DNA of 64,000 nt. Source: Burkholderia oklahomensis C6786. GTDB taxonomy: Bacteria > Pseudomonadota > Gammaproteobacteria > Burkholderiales > Burkholderiaceae. The stretch is from contig NZ_CP009555.1 of the NCBI RefSeq assembly GCF_000959365.1, positions 558,001-622,000 of the forward strand, in the 5' to 3' direction. Every line of letters starts with the position of its first letter. Within the stretch, counting starts at the first letter, position 1. This document shows, piece by piece, positions 8,820 through 16,829 of the stretch. The translations under genes were made by a program, and so were the position numbers. Under the pieces are notes generated by a model. That model saw only the letters and a program-made list of their open reading frames with translations. It had not been told where the DNA came from and did no database searches.

Positions 8820-9782
8820 ATGCGCCCCGCCGCCGTCCGCTTCCTGAACGACCGCCTCGACTGGAACCTGCTGCGCACGTTCCTCGTCATCATGCAGGCG
8901 CGCAGCGTGAGCCGCGCGGCCGCGCGCCTGCACGTCACGCAGCCGGCCGTGAGCCAGGCGCTCAAGCGTCTCGAGGACACGCTCGGCCACACGCTGATCC
9001 AGCGCCGCGGCCCGCACTTCGAGCCGACCCAGGCGGGCGCCGAGGTGTACCGGATCGCAAGCGAGATCTACGGCACGATCTCGCAGCTCGACACCGAGCT
9101 CGACGACGCCGCGGCCGACCTGGCGGGCTCGATCCGGCTGCTGTCGGTGAGCCGCATCGAATCGGGCGTCTACGACCTCTTCCTCGCCGACTTCCACCGG
9201 CAATATCCGCGCGTCGATCTGCAGATCGAAGTGATGCGCTCGTCCGACATCATCTCGTCGCTGCTGCAGAAGACCGCGACGGCGGGCCTGAGCCTCTGCC
9301 GAAACCCGGTCGACAAGCTCGCGCGCACGCCGTTCCTGCGCCAGCGCTACGCGATCTTCTGCGGCCGCCACCATCGCCTCTTCGGTCAGACGCAGCTGAC
9401 GATGAACGATCTGCTCGCGGAGAACTTCGTGTCGTTTACGAGCGACCAGATCGGCGACAGCCTGTCGCCGCTCACCGTGTTCCGCGACCAGAAGGGCTTC
9501 ACGGGGCGCATCGTCGCGGCGTCGCCGAGCCTCGACGAAGTGCGGCGCCTCATCTTCGCGGGCTACGGGATCGGCTGCCTGCCCGAGCACATCGTCCGCG
9601 ACGATCTCGCGCGCCAGCGGCTCTGGCGGCTCCCGCCGGAAGAAGGCCTCGTCGACGTCGACATCTTCTTGCTGTGGCATCGCGAGCGAAAGATGAACGC
9701 TGCCGAGCACGCGTTCCTCGAGGGATTCGAGCGCGCGATGCAGCGCTACGCGTTCGACGAGCGGCTGTCGGCCGAACCGTGA
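8820..9782 (+). CDS. LysR-family transcriptional regulator
   Basis: The 320-residue protein has an N-terminal winged helix at about residues 12-75 (WNLLRTFLVIMQARSVSRAA, then VTQPAVSQALKRLE as recognition helix) and a periplasmic-binding-like effector domain at about 95-300. It is divergently transcribed from the MFS/amidohydrolase operon and probably controls it in response to the imported compound or a product. LysR proteins often also repress themselves. The gene ends just before a strong hairpin terminator at 9817. Confidence 0.9.
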   Translation: MRPAAVRFLNDRLDWNLLRTFLVIMQARSVSRAAARLHVTQPAVSQALKRLEDTLGHTLIQRRGPHFEPTQAGAEVYRIASEIYGTISQLDTELDDAAADLAGSIRLLSVSRIESGVYDLFLADFHRQYPRVDLQIEVMRSSDIISSLLQKTATAGLSLCRNPVDKLARTPFLRQRYAIFCGRHHRLFGQTQLTMNDLLAENFVSFTSDQIGDSLSPLTVFRDQKGFTGRIVAASPSLDEVRRLIFAGYGIGCLPEHIVRDDLARQRLWRLPPEEGLVDVDIFLLWHRERKMNAAEHAFLEGFERAMQRYAFDERLSAEP

Positions 9783-9816
9783 CGCGGCGCGCGGCGATGC
9801 GTCCGCGCAAAAAGAA

Positions 9817-9842
9817 AAAGCCGGCGTCGCGCCGGCTTTCGA
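9817..9842. terminator. Hairpin terminator between convergent genes
   Basis: AAAGCCGGC (9817-9825) and GCCGGCTTT (9831-9839) form a perfect 9-bp stem with a 5-nt loop. A-rich and T-rich flanks make it usable from both sides, for the LysR gene (plus) and the PACE gene (minus). Confidence 0.8.
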
Positions 9843-9879
9843 AAGGGACCATCGAAGCGGATTCGGATTGCGTTCATCG

Positions 9880-10335
9880 TCAGGCCGCCACCCTTTGCGC
9901 GATCCGGCGCGCACGCAGGCGGTCGTAGCCGAGGTTGAACAGGAACGTGTACGGCAGGAAGAACAGCAGGATGCCGAAGTCGAGCAACAGCGCCTCGAGC
10001 AGGCTGATCCCGAGCCACCACGCGGCGAGCGGCAGCGCCATCGCGACGAGGCCGAGCTCGAACACGATCGCGTGAGCCGCGCGCACCGCGAGCGTACGCG
10101 TCAACCGATAGCGGCGCTCGATCCGCTCGAAGAGCGCGTTGAACGTGACGTTCCACACCATCGCGATCACCGACACCGCGGCCGTCAACACGCCGACGTG
10201 GACGAGCGACAGGCCGAGCATCCAACTGACGATCGGCGCGCAGATCGCGATCGCGGTCACTTCGAACGTCAGCGCGTGCACGAGGCGCTCGGTCAGCGTC
10301 TTCCTCGGCACGTGCTTAGCCATTTGCATCTGCAT
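9880..10335 (-). CDS. PACE family efflux transporter (AceI-like)
   Basis: A 151-residue inner-membrane protein with four membrane segments arranged as two bacterial-transmembrane-pair repeats (ERLVHALTFEVTAI... and TRTLAVRAAHAIVFELG...). Conserved family features are seen: FE in helix 1, WN at the end of helix 2 (MVWNVTFNALFERIERRY), AHAIVFE in helix 3 and LPYTFLFNLGYD in helix 4. PACE proteins export biocides such as chlorhexidine and acriflavine, and probably short diamines natively. The ATG at 10335 has GGAG 6 nt upstream; in-frame ATGs at 10347, 10329 and 10323 are less well placed. It is divergent from a LysR gene, as in Acinetobacter aceI/aceR. Confidence 0.9.
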   Translation of the reverse strand: MQMQMAKHVPRKTLTERLVHALTFEVTAIAICAPIVSWMLGLSLVHVGVLTAAVSVIAMVWNVTFNALFERIERRYRLTRTLAVRAAHAIVFELGLVAMALPLAAWWLGISLLEALLLDFGILLFFLPYTFLFNLGYDRLRARRIAQRVAA

Positions 10336-10372
10336 GAAAAGCTCCATCAGTGAATGAGATGGCGCTATTTTC

Positions 10373-10420
10373 ATCGGATTAACCGTGCCAAACCAATTTG
10401 TTATGATCGGTTTTTCCGAT
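10373..10420. promoter_or_regulatory. Two LysR-type operators between PACE gene and its LysR regulator
   Basis: ATCGG-N5-CCGAT at 10406-10420 is a perfect dyad with the T-N11-A form of LysR boxes. A second site, ATCGG-N5-CCGTG at 10373-10387, matches except for the last two bases. Their start-to-start distance is 33 bp, about three helical turns, as expected for a tetrameric LysR regulator bound to one face. Confidence 0.65.
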
Positions 10421-10440
10421 ATGCAGAAGGAGCACTCGCG

Positions 10441-11325
10441 ATGCGCCATTCTCCCGAAGCGCTGCTCGCGTTCGCCGAGGCGGCCAACCTCGGCTCGTTC
10501 TCGGCCGCCGCGCGCAAGCTCGGCAAGCGGCAATCGACGATCAGCGAGGCGATCGCGAACCTCGAGATCGACCTGGGCGTCGCGCTGTTCGACCGCTCGA
10601 CGCGCCAGCCGACGCTGACCGACGCCGCCCGCGCGCTCTTGCCCGAAGTCCAGCGCGTGCTCGAGGCGAGCGAGGCGATCGACCAGGTCGCCGCGCGTCT
10701 TGCGGGCGGCGAGGAGGCGCGGCTCACGCTCGTCGTGTCGGACACCTATCAATCGAGCCGATACGAGGAGACGCTCGCGGAGCTCGACCGCCGCTTTCCG
10801 ACGCTCGAGTTCGAATGCCAGATCGCCGAGCACGACGACGTGCTCGACCTGATCCAGCAAGGCCGCGCGCAGCTCGGACTGATGGCGGCGCGCAGCACCT
10901 ACCCGCCCGACATCGGCGCGGCGACGATCGCCGAGCGCTCGGAGATCGGGCTCTACGTCGGCCTGCGGCATCCGTTCGCCGCGTACGTCGATGCCGAAGT
11001 GCCGCTCGCCGCGCTGCACGACGCGCGCGAGCTGCGCCTGAACACCTACGTCGCGCCGCACGGCGAGCGGATCGAAACGGGGCTCGTCGCGGGGCGGCGC
11101 TGCTGGTCGGCGCCGAGCTATCTGCTGCTGCTGGAAATGGCGGTGGCGGGCTTCGGCTGGGCGGAGCTGCCGCGCTGGATGGTCGAGCACTTCGCGCGCG
11201 AGCGGCTCGTCGAGCTCAATGCGCGCGGCTGGCCGCGGCGCGTGCCGGTGGATGCGGTGTGGTCGCGCGACCGGCCGCTCGGGCCGGCCGGCTCATGGCT
11301 GCTGGAGACGATGCTCGCGGCGTGA
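10441..11325 (+). CDS. LysR-family regulator, probable controller of the PACE pump
   Basis: A 294-residue LysR protein. The winged helix is at about residues 5-63 (FAEAANLGSFSAAARKLGKRQSTIS) and the effector domain at about 88-290. The start at 10441 follows AGAAGGAG; the frame is open upstream to 10354 without a better site. The divergent layout with a PACE gene and the paired operators between them match the AceR-AceI arrangement, so induction of the pump by a cationic biocide or polyamine is a fair inference. The gene is followed by a GC-rich hairpin at 11344. Confidence 0.88.
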   Translation: MRHSPEALLAFAEAANLGSFSAAARKLGKRQSTISEAIANLEIDLGVALFDRSTRQPTLTDAARALLPEVQRVLEASEAIDQVAARLAGGEEARLTLVVSDTYQSSRYEETLAELDRRFPTLEFECQIAEHDDVLDLIQQGRAQLGLMAARSTYPPDIGAATIAERSEIGLYVGLRHPFAAYVDAEVPLAALHDARELRLNTYVAPHGERIETGLVAGRRCWSAPSYLLLLEMAVAGFGWAELPRWMVEHFARERLVELNARGWPRRVPVDAVWSRDRPLGPAGSWLLETMLAA

Positions 11326-11343
11326 CGCGCGCGCACCGGCGAA

Positions 11344-11368
11344 GCCGGCGCACGGCGCGTGCGCCGGC
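11344..11368. terminator. GC-rich hairpin between convergent genes
   Basis: GCCGGCGCAC (11344-11353) pairs perfectly with GTGCGCCGGC (11359-11368) around a 5-nt loop. There is no T-run, so it may be a weak or factor-assisted terminator for the LysR gene, or for the CopD gene on the other strand. Confidence 0.5.
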
Positions 11369-11375
11369 GGAAACA

Positions 11376-11834
11376 TCAGAAACCGCGCGACAGCACGGAG
11401 GCGCCGATCGTCACGACGCCGAGCACGAGATTGACGACCACGAGAAGGCGCACCGCATTGACGGCGCGCGCGCCGTCCGGCCAGTTCTGCGCTTGCACCG
11501 CGCGGCGGATGCGCGGGAACAGCGCGAAGCGGATATGGCCGAAGATCAGCATCATCACGACGCCGAGCCCCGCCATCGCGTGCAGCGGCCACGTCGCGTG
11601 CGCGCCGCCGAATTGCGTGAGCAGGAAGCCGCCCGTGAGCAGGATCACGATCACCGCGCCCGCGACCCAGTTGAAGAAGCGGCCGAACACGGCTTCGACG
11701 AGCGGCAGGCGCAACTGCGGCGACAGGTCGGACAGCGCGGGACGCAGACAGAAGTTCGCGAACACCATGCCGCCGACCCACACCGCGACCGCCAGCAGAT
11801 GGAGAAACAAGGCGACGGCGATAGCGTGAGACAT
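11376..11834 (-). CDS. CopD-family integral membrane protein
   Basis: The 152-residue protein has four predicted membrane segments. It begins MSHAIAVALFLHLLAVAVWVGG; the HLLAVAVWVGGM stretch with its conserved His and Trp is typical of the copper-resistance D domain family and related small membrane proteins. Some family members act with CopC in copper handling, but no copC or copper regulator is adjacent. The role therefore stays open between copper transport and an uncharacterised membrane function. It is monocistronic. Confidence 0.75.
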   Translation of the reverse strand: MSHAIAVALFLHLLAVAVWVGGMVFANFCLRPALSDLSPQLRLPLVEAVFGRFFNWVAGAVIVILLTGGFLLTQFGGAHATWPLHAMAGLGVVMMLIFGHIRFALFPRIRRAVQAQNWPDGARAVNAVRLLVVVNLVLGVVTIGASVLSRGF

Positions 11835-12247
11835 GATGGGGATCCTTTCTGGTTTTCAGATGACCGGCGCGCTGCGCGAAACGCACGGCGCGCGAGACGA
11901 TGAGCGCATTCGACAGCCGCGGCGCGCGGCGGTTCAGCGAAATGTGCGCGGGTCGTGCTTTTTTGGGTGTCCCGCTCTAGCCGGGCTGCGCGTCGGCGTT
12001 TTGTTTGTCGATTGTTTGTCTACCGGCGTTGCGATGCTGCGCGCGATCCGCGTGGCGACGGCGCGGCTGCATGTCGGCCGCGTGGCGCGTCGCCGAGCGT
12101 TTCGTCAGCGAAGGGCAACGAACGACGCAAGCTGGCGGCCGGCACGGCAGTGCATCCCACGCGCCGCTTTCGCGCGGCCTCGCCGCCGAGGCCGCGCACG
12201 TCAGCGCACGCGCGCGGCCCCAACCAGGCAACCGACGACGCGCCCCG
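11835..12247. other. Intergenic region between CopD-family gene and parC
   Basis: About 410 bp without a convincing gene. It should contain the promoter of the CopD-family gene (GAAAGGATCCCC ribosome region just beyond the start) and the 3' end of the parC transcript. Open frames across it are GC-bias artefacts. Confidence 0.5.
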
Positions 12248-14578
12248 TCAGCCGAGCACCGGACGCAGCCCGCTCACCTTCAGCTTCGTATCCGGCGCGC
12301 GTCCCTTGCGCGCCCGCTTGCCGACGTGCGGCTCGAGCGCGCGGCCCGCGAGCGTTTCTTCCTGCGCCTTGCCGCCGCGGCCCGTGCCCGTCAGCACGAC
12401 GCCCGCCGCGTCGATCGCGAGCGCCTGCACGAGCGTCTCCTTCGGATCGAGCGCCATCAGGATCACGCCGCGCCCGCCGCCGCCGAGCGTCTTCATCTCG
12501 TCGATGCCGAACACGAGCAGACGCCCGCCGCTCGACAGGCACGCGACCCGCGACGCAGCCGGCAGCACCGGCATCGGCGCGAGCGGCGCCGCGCCTCCCG
12601 CTATGCCCGTATCGATCGTCATGAACGACTTGCCCGCCTTCACGCGGCTCACCATGTCGCCCACCTTCGCGATGAAGCCGAAGCCATTGCTCGACGCGAG
12701 CAACAGCGGCTGCTCGGCCGGCGCGGCGAAGTAATGCAGCAGATGCGAGCCCGACTCGAGCTCGATCAGCGACGTGACGGGCACGCCGTCACCGCGTCCG
12801 CCCGGCAGCACCTGGACGGACACCGAGTACACGCGGCCCGTGCTGCCCCACGCGATCAGCGTGTCGGGCGTGCGGCACTGGAACGCCGCGTACAGGCCGT
12901 CGCCCGCCTTGAACGAGAAGCTCGCCGGGTCGAGTCCGTGGCCCTTCAGCGCACGCACCCAGCCCTTCTGCGACACGACGACCGTCACCGGCTCGTCGAC
13001 GACCTTCGTCTCGAACGTCGCGCGCTTCTCCTGCTGGATCAGCGTGCGGCGCTCGTCGCCGAACTGCTTCGCGTCGGCTTCGATCTCCTTGATCATCAGC
13101 CGCTTCATCGCGCTTTCGTTCGCGAGCAGCTCTTCGAGCTTCGCCTTCTCCGCGCGCAGTTCCTCGAGCTCCTTCTCGATCTTGATCTTCTCGAGCCGCG
13201 CCAACTGGCGCAGACGAATCTCGAGAATGTCCTCGGCCTGCCGCTCGGTCAGGCCGAACGCGCCGATGAGCGCCTGCTTCGGCTCGTCGGACTCGCGAAT
13301 GATGCGGATCACCTCGTCGATGTTCAGGAAGACGATCATCCGCCCTTCGAGGATGTGGATCCGGTCGTTCACCTTGCCGAGCCGGTGGCGGCAGCGCCGC
13401 GTGACCGTGCCCTGGCGGAACCGCACCCACTCGCCGAGGATCGCCGCGAGCCCCTTCTGCGCGGGCCGGCCGTCCTCGCCGATCATCACGAGGTTGAGCG
13501 TCGCATTCGATTCGAGGCTCGTGTGCGCGAGCAGCGAATTGACGAAGTCGCTCTGGTCGATCGTGCGCGTCTTCGGCTCGAACACGAGCCGCACGGGTGC
13601 GTCCTTGCCCGATTCGTCGCGCACCGCGTCGAGCAGGTCGAGCATCGACTTCTTCGTGTTGATCTGCTCCTGCGTGAGCGTCTTCTTGCCCGCCTTGAGC
13701 TTCGGGTTCGTCAGTTCCTCGATTTCCTCGAGCACCTTCTGGCCCGACGTGTTCGGCGGCAGCTCGGTGACGACGAGCTGCCACTGGCCGCGTGCGAGCT
13801 CCTCGATCTTCCAGCGCGCGCGCACCTTCAGGCTGCCGCGGCCGGTTTCGTACGCGGCCGAAATCTCCGCGTCGCTCGAGATGATCTGGCCGCCGCCCGG
13901 GAAATCCGGCCCCGGCACGAGCTGCATCAGCTCCGCGTGCGGCAGCTTCGGATTGCGGATCAGCGCGACCGCGGCCGCCGCGACTTCACGCAGGTTGTGC
14001 GACGGGATCTCGGTCGCGAGACCGACCGCGATCCCCGACGCGCCGTTCAGCAGCACGAACGGCAACCGCCCCGGCAGCAGCTTCGGCTCGTCGAACGAGC
14101 CGTCGTAGTTCGGCATGAAGTCGACCGTGCCCTCGCCGATCTCGTCGAGGAGGAGCTGCGCGATCGGCGTCAAGCGCGCTTCGGTGTAGCGCATCGCCGC
14201 CGCGCCGTCGCCGTCGCGCGAGCCGAAGTTGCCCTGGCCGTCGATCAGCGGATAGCGCATCGAGAAGTCCTGCGCGAGACGCACGAGCGCGTCGTACGCG
14301 GACTGGTCGCCGTGCGGATGGTACTTGCCGAGCACGTCGCCGACGACGCGCGCGGACTTCACGGGCTTCGCGTTGTTGCCGAGGCCCATCTCGTTCATCG
14401 CGAAGAGGATCCGCCGCTGCACGGGCTTCTGGCCGTCGCAGACGTCGGGCAGCGCGCGTCCCTTCACGACGCTCACTGCATAGCTGAGATACGCGCTCTC
14501 CGCATAGCGGCCGAGCGTCAGCGAATCGCCCTCGGGCGCGGCCGGCTCGGCAAAAAGATCGGGAGTGTTGTCGTCCAT
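12248..14578 (-). CDS. parC: DNA topoisomerase IV subunit A
   Basis: The 776-residue subunit cleaves and rejoins DNA for decatenation. It has the winged-helix region with catalytic Tyr131 in [12 protein letters not shown] and the [15 protein letters not shown] quinolone-determining stretch (84-98). A long coiled coil follows at about 410-500, with a short C-terminal beta-pinwheel region. At the place of GyrA Ser83 this protein has Gln92, with Asp96 at the GyrA Asp87 position. It lies 64 bp downstream of parE on the same strand, forming a probable operon. Length and the absence of a full GyrA-type C-terminal domain distinguish it from GyrA. Confidence 0.96.
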   Translation of the reverse strand: MDDNTPDLFAEPAAPEGDSLTLGRYAESAYLSYAVSVVKGRALPDVCDGQKPVQRRILFAMNEMGLGNNAKPVKSARVVGDVLGKYHPHGDQSAYDALVRLAQDFSMRYPLIDGQGNFGSRDGDGAAAMRYTEARLTPIAQLLLDEIGEGTVDFMPNYDGSFDEPKLLPGRLPFVLLNGASGIAVGLATEIPSHNLREVAAAAVALIRNPKLPHAELMQLVPGPDFPGGGQIISSDAEISAAYETGRGSLKVRARWKIEELARGQWQLVVTELPPNTSGQKVLEEIEELTNPKLKAGKKTLTQEQINTKKSMLDLLDAVRDESGKDAPVRLVFEPKTRTIDQSDFVNSLLAHTSLESNATLNLVMIGEDGRPAQKGLAAILGEWVRFRQGTVTRRCRHRLGKVNDRIHILEGRMIVFLNIDEVIRIIRESDEPKQALIGAFGLTERQAEDILEIRLRQLARLEKIKIEKELEELRAEKAKLEELLANESAMKRLMIKEIEADAKQFGDERRTLIQQEKRATFETKVVDEPVTVVVSQKGWVRALKGHGLDPASFSFKAGDGLYAAFQCRTPDTLIAWGSTGRVYSVSVQVLPGGRGDGVPVTSLIELESGSHLLHYFAAPAEQPLLLASSNGFGFIAKVGDMVSRVKAGKSFMTIDTGIAGGAAPLAPMPVLPAASRVACLSSGGRLLVFGIDEMKTLGGGGRGVILMALDPKETLVQALAIDAAGVVLTGTGRGGKAQEETLAGRALEPHVGKRARKGRAPDTKLKVSGLRPVLG

Positions 14579-14642
14579 CTAGATTTCGTGTCCGTGTATG
14601 CGTATGCGATGCGTGCGAAGCCGGGCGCGCGCCCGGCTTCGC

Positions 14643-16625
14643 TCAGATATCCGCTTCGACGTCGTTGCCCTTTTCCTCGAGCCAGTTGCGGCGCGCAGCG
14701 GCCTCGCCCTTGCCCATCAGCATCGTCATCCGCTCGACGGTCGCCTCGAAATCGAGGTCGCCGAGCGCGATCGGCATCAGACGCCGCGTGTCGGGATTCA
14801 TCGTCGTGTCCCACAGCTGCTCGGCGCTCATTTCGCCCAAGCCCTTGAAGCGGCTGATGCTCCACTGCGTTTCGCGCACGCCGTCCTTGCGCAGCTTGTC
14901 GAGGATCGCCTCGAGCTCGCCTTCGTCGAGCGCATAGAGCTTCTGCGCGGGCTTCTTGCCGCGCGCGGGCGCGTCGACGCGAAACAGCGGCGGCCGCGCG
15001 ACGAACACGTGGCCGCGCTCGATCAGCTGCGGGAAATGCTTGAAGAAGAGCGTGAGCAGGAGCACCTGGATGTGCGCGCCGTCGACGTCCGCGTCCGACA
15101 GGATGCAGATCTTGCCGTAGCGCAGGTTCGACAGGTCGACGCCGTCGTCCGGGCTGTGCGGATCGACGCCGATCGCGACCGAGATGTCGTGCACCTCGTT
15201 GTTCGCGAACAGGCGATCGCGCTCGGTCTCCCACGTGTTGAGCACCTTGCCGCGCAGCGGCAGGATCGCCTGGTATTCCTTGTCGCGGCCCATCTTCGCG
15301 GAGCCGCCCGCCGAATCGCCCTCGACGAGGAAGAGCTCGTTGCGCGCGAGGTCCTCGGTCTCGCAATCGGTCAGCTTGCCGGGCAGCACCGCGACGCCGG
15401 AGCTCTTCTTCTTCTCGACCTTCTGGCCCGCGCGCGTGCGCGCCTGCGCCTGCTTGATCACGAGCTCGGCGAGCTTCTTGCCGTGCTCGACGTGCTGGTT
15501 GAGCCACAGTTCGAGCGCGGGACGCGTGAACGACGACACGAGCTTCACCGCGTCGCGGCTGTTCAGGCGCTCCTTGATCTGCCCCTGGAACTGCGGATCG
15601 AGCACCTTCGCCGACAGCACGAACGACACGCGCGCGAACACGTCCTCGGCGAGCAGCTTCACGCCCTTCGGCTGCAGGTTGTGCAGCTCGACGAAGCTCT
15701 TCACCGCCTGATAGAGGCCGTCGCGCAGGCCGGATTCGTGCGTGCCGCCCGCGGGCGTCGGAATCAGGTTCACGTACGACTCGCGCACGAGCGAGCCTTC
15801 CTCGCTCCATGCGACGACCCACGACGCGCCCTCGCCCTCGGCGAACGTGTCGTCGCCCGAACGAGAATCGGCGAAGCGCTCGCCCTCGAAGAGCGGAATC
15901 AGCAGCTCGCTGCCGTTCATCCCTTCGAGCAGATAGCCGCGCAGGCCGTCTTCGTACCTCCAGCTCTGGCGCTCGCCCGTCTTCTCGTTGACGAACACGA
16001 CTTCGACGCCCGGCAGCAGCACCGCCTTCGAGCGCAACAGCCGCTGCAACTCGCCCGTCGGCAGGTTCGGCGAATCGAAGTATTTCGGATTCGGCCACAC
16101 GGTCACGCGCGTGCCGGATTTCTTCTCGCCGCGGCCGGCCGCCTGCGTCGCGAGCGGCTTGACGACGTCGCCGTCGGCGAAGCCGAGCTGCGCGATCTTG
16201 CCGTCGCGCCAGACGGTCACGTCGAGCCGCGTCGCGAGCGCGTTCGTCACCGACACGCCGACGCCGTGCAGACCGCCCGAGAACGTGTACGCGCCGCCCT
16301 TGGCCTTGTCGAACTTGCCGCCCGCGTGCAGCCGGGTGAACACGATTTCGACGACGGGCACGCGCTCTTCCGGATGCAGCCCGAACGGGATGCCGCGCCC
16401 GTCGTCCTCGACGGACACCGACTGGTCGGGATGCAGCGTGACCGTGATCTGCTTGCCGTAACCGCCGAGCGCCTCGTCGGACGCGTTGTCGATCACTTCC
16501 TGGATGATGTGCAGCGGATTCTCGGTGCGCGTGTACATGCCGGGCCGCTGCTTGACGGGCTCGAGGCCCTTCAGCACCTTGATCGATGCTTCGCTATACG
16601 CCGCTGCGGGCTTTTTCGTAGACAT
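14643..16625 (-). CDS. parE: DNA topoisomerase IV subunit B
   Basis: A 660-residue ATPase subunit. The GHKL ATP-binding domain shows QEVIDNASDEA (Glu43, Asn47), DDGRGIPFG and GLHGVGVSVTNAL. The transducer domain is at about 230-400. The TOPRIM domain contains LVEGDSAGGSAKMGRDK and DADVDGAHI, which supply the metal-binding acidic residues. At 660 residues it has ParE rather than E. coli GyrB length. It is the first gene of parE-parC. The promoter region on the minus strand contains two DnaA-box-like sequences (separate entry). Confidence 0.96.
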   Translation of the reverse strand: MSTKKPAAAYSEASIKVLKGLEPVKQRPGMYTRTENPLHIIQEVIDNASDEALGGYGKQITVTLHPDQSVSVEDDGRGIPFGLHPEERVPVVEIVFTRLHAGGKFDKAKGGAYTFSGGLHGVGVSVTNALATRLDVTVWRDGKIAQLGFADGDVVKPLATQAAGRGEKKSGTRVTVWPNPKYFDSPNLPTGELQRLLRSKAVLLPGVEVVFVNEKTGERQSWRYEDGLRGYLLEGMNGSELLIPLFEGERFADSRSGDDTFAEGEGASWVVAWSEEGSLVRESYVNLIPTPAGGTHESGLRDGLYQAVKSFVELHNLQPKGVKLLAEDVFARVSFVLSAKVLDPQFQGQIKERLNSRDAVKLVSSFTRPALELWLNQHVEHGKKLAELVIKQAQARTRAGQKVEKKKSSGVAVLPGKLTDCETEDLARNELFLVEGDSAGGSAKMGRDKEYQAILPLRGKVLNTWETERDRLFANNEVHDISVAIGVDPHSPDDGVDLSNLRYGKICILSDADVDGAHIQVLLLTLFFKHFPQLIERGHVFVARPPLFRVDAPARGKKPAQKLYALDEGELEAILDKLRKDGVRETQWSISRFKGLGEMSAEQLWDTTMNPDTRRLMPIALGDLDFEATVERMTMLMGKGEAAARRNWLEEKGNDVEADI

Positions 16626-16655
16626 AGAAGCTCAGGTTCGTCATTCACCTTGACG

Positions 16656-16678
16656 TTATCCCCAACTCGTGTGGATAA
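16656..16678. promoter_or_regulatory. Inverted DnaA-box pair upstream of parE
   Basis: TTATCCCCA (16656-16664) and TGTGGATAA (16670-16678, reverse TTATCCACA) face each other. The second is a perfect consensus DnaA box and the first differs at one base. Together with flanking bases they form an ACGTTATCC/GGATAACGT dyad 30-50 bp upstream of the parE start. Control by DnaA or a factor reading the dyad is inferred. Confidence 0.45.
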
Positions 16679-16829
16679 CGTCGTGGACAAAACGTTGAAT
16701 TCGATAAAATTTCGAATCGAAACAATGCCGTGCTTGGATTGCTTCGAAAGCGGGCGGCGCGCCGCGCGCGACGGCGGCGCGGGTCCCACCCGGAACGCGG
16801 CGTATTTTACTGGTTCCGCAACGGCGAAC

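Noticed and set aside
12005..14848. 947-codon plus-strand frame over parC
   Set aside because: Antisense shadow of a clearly identified topoisomerase gene.
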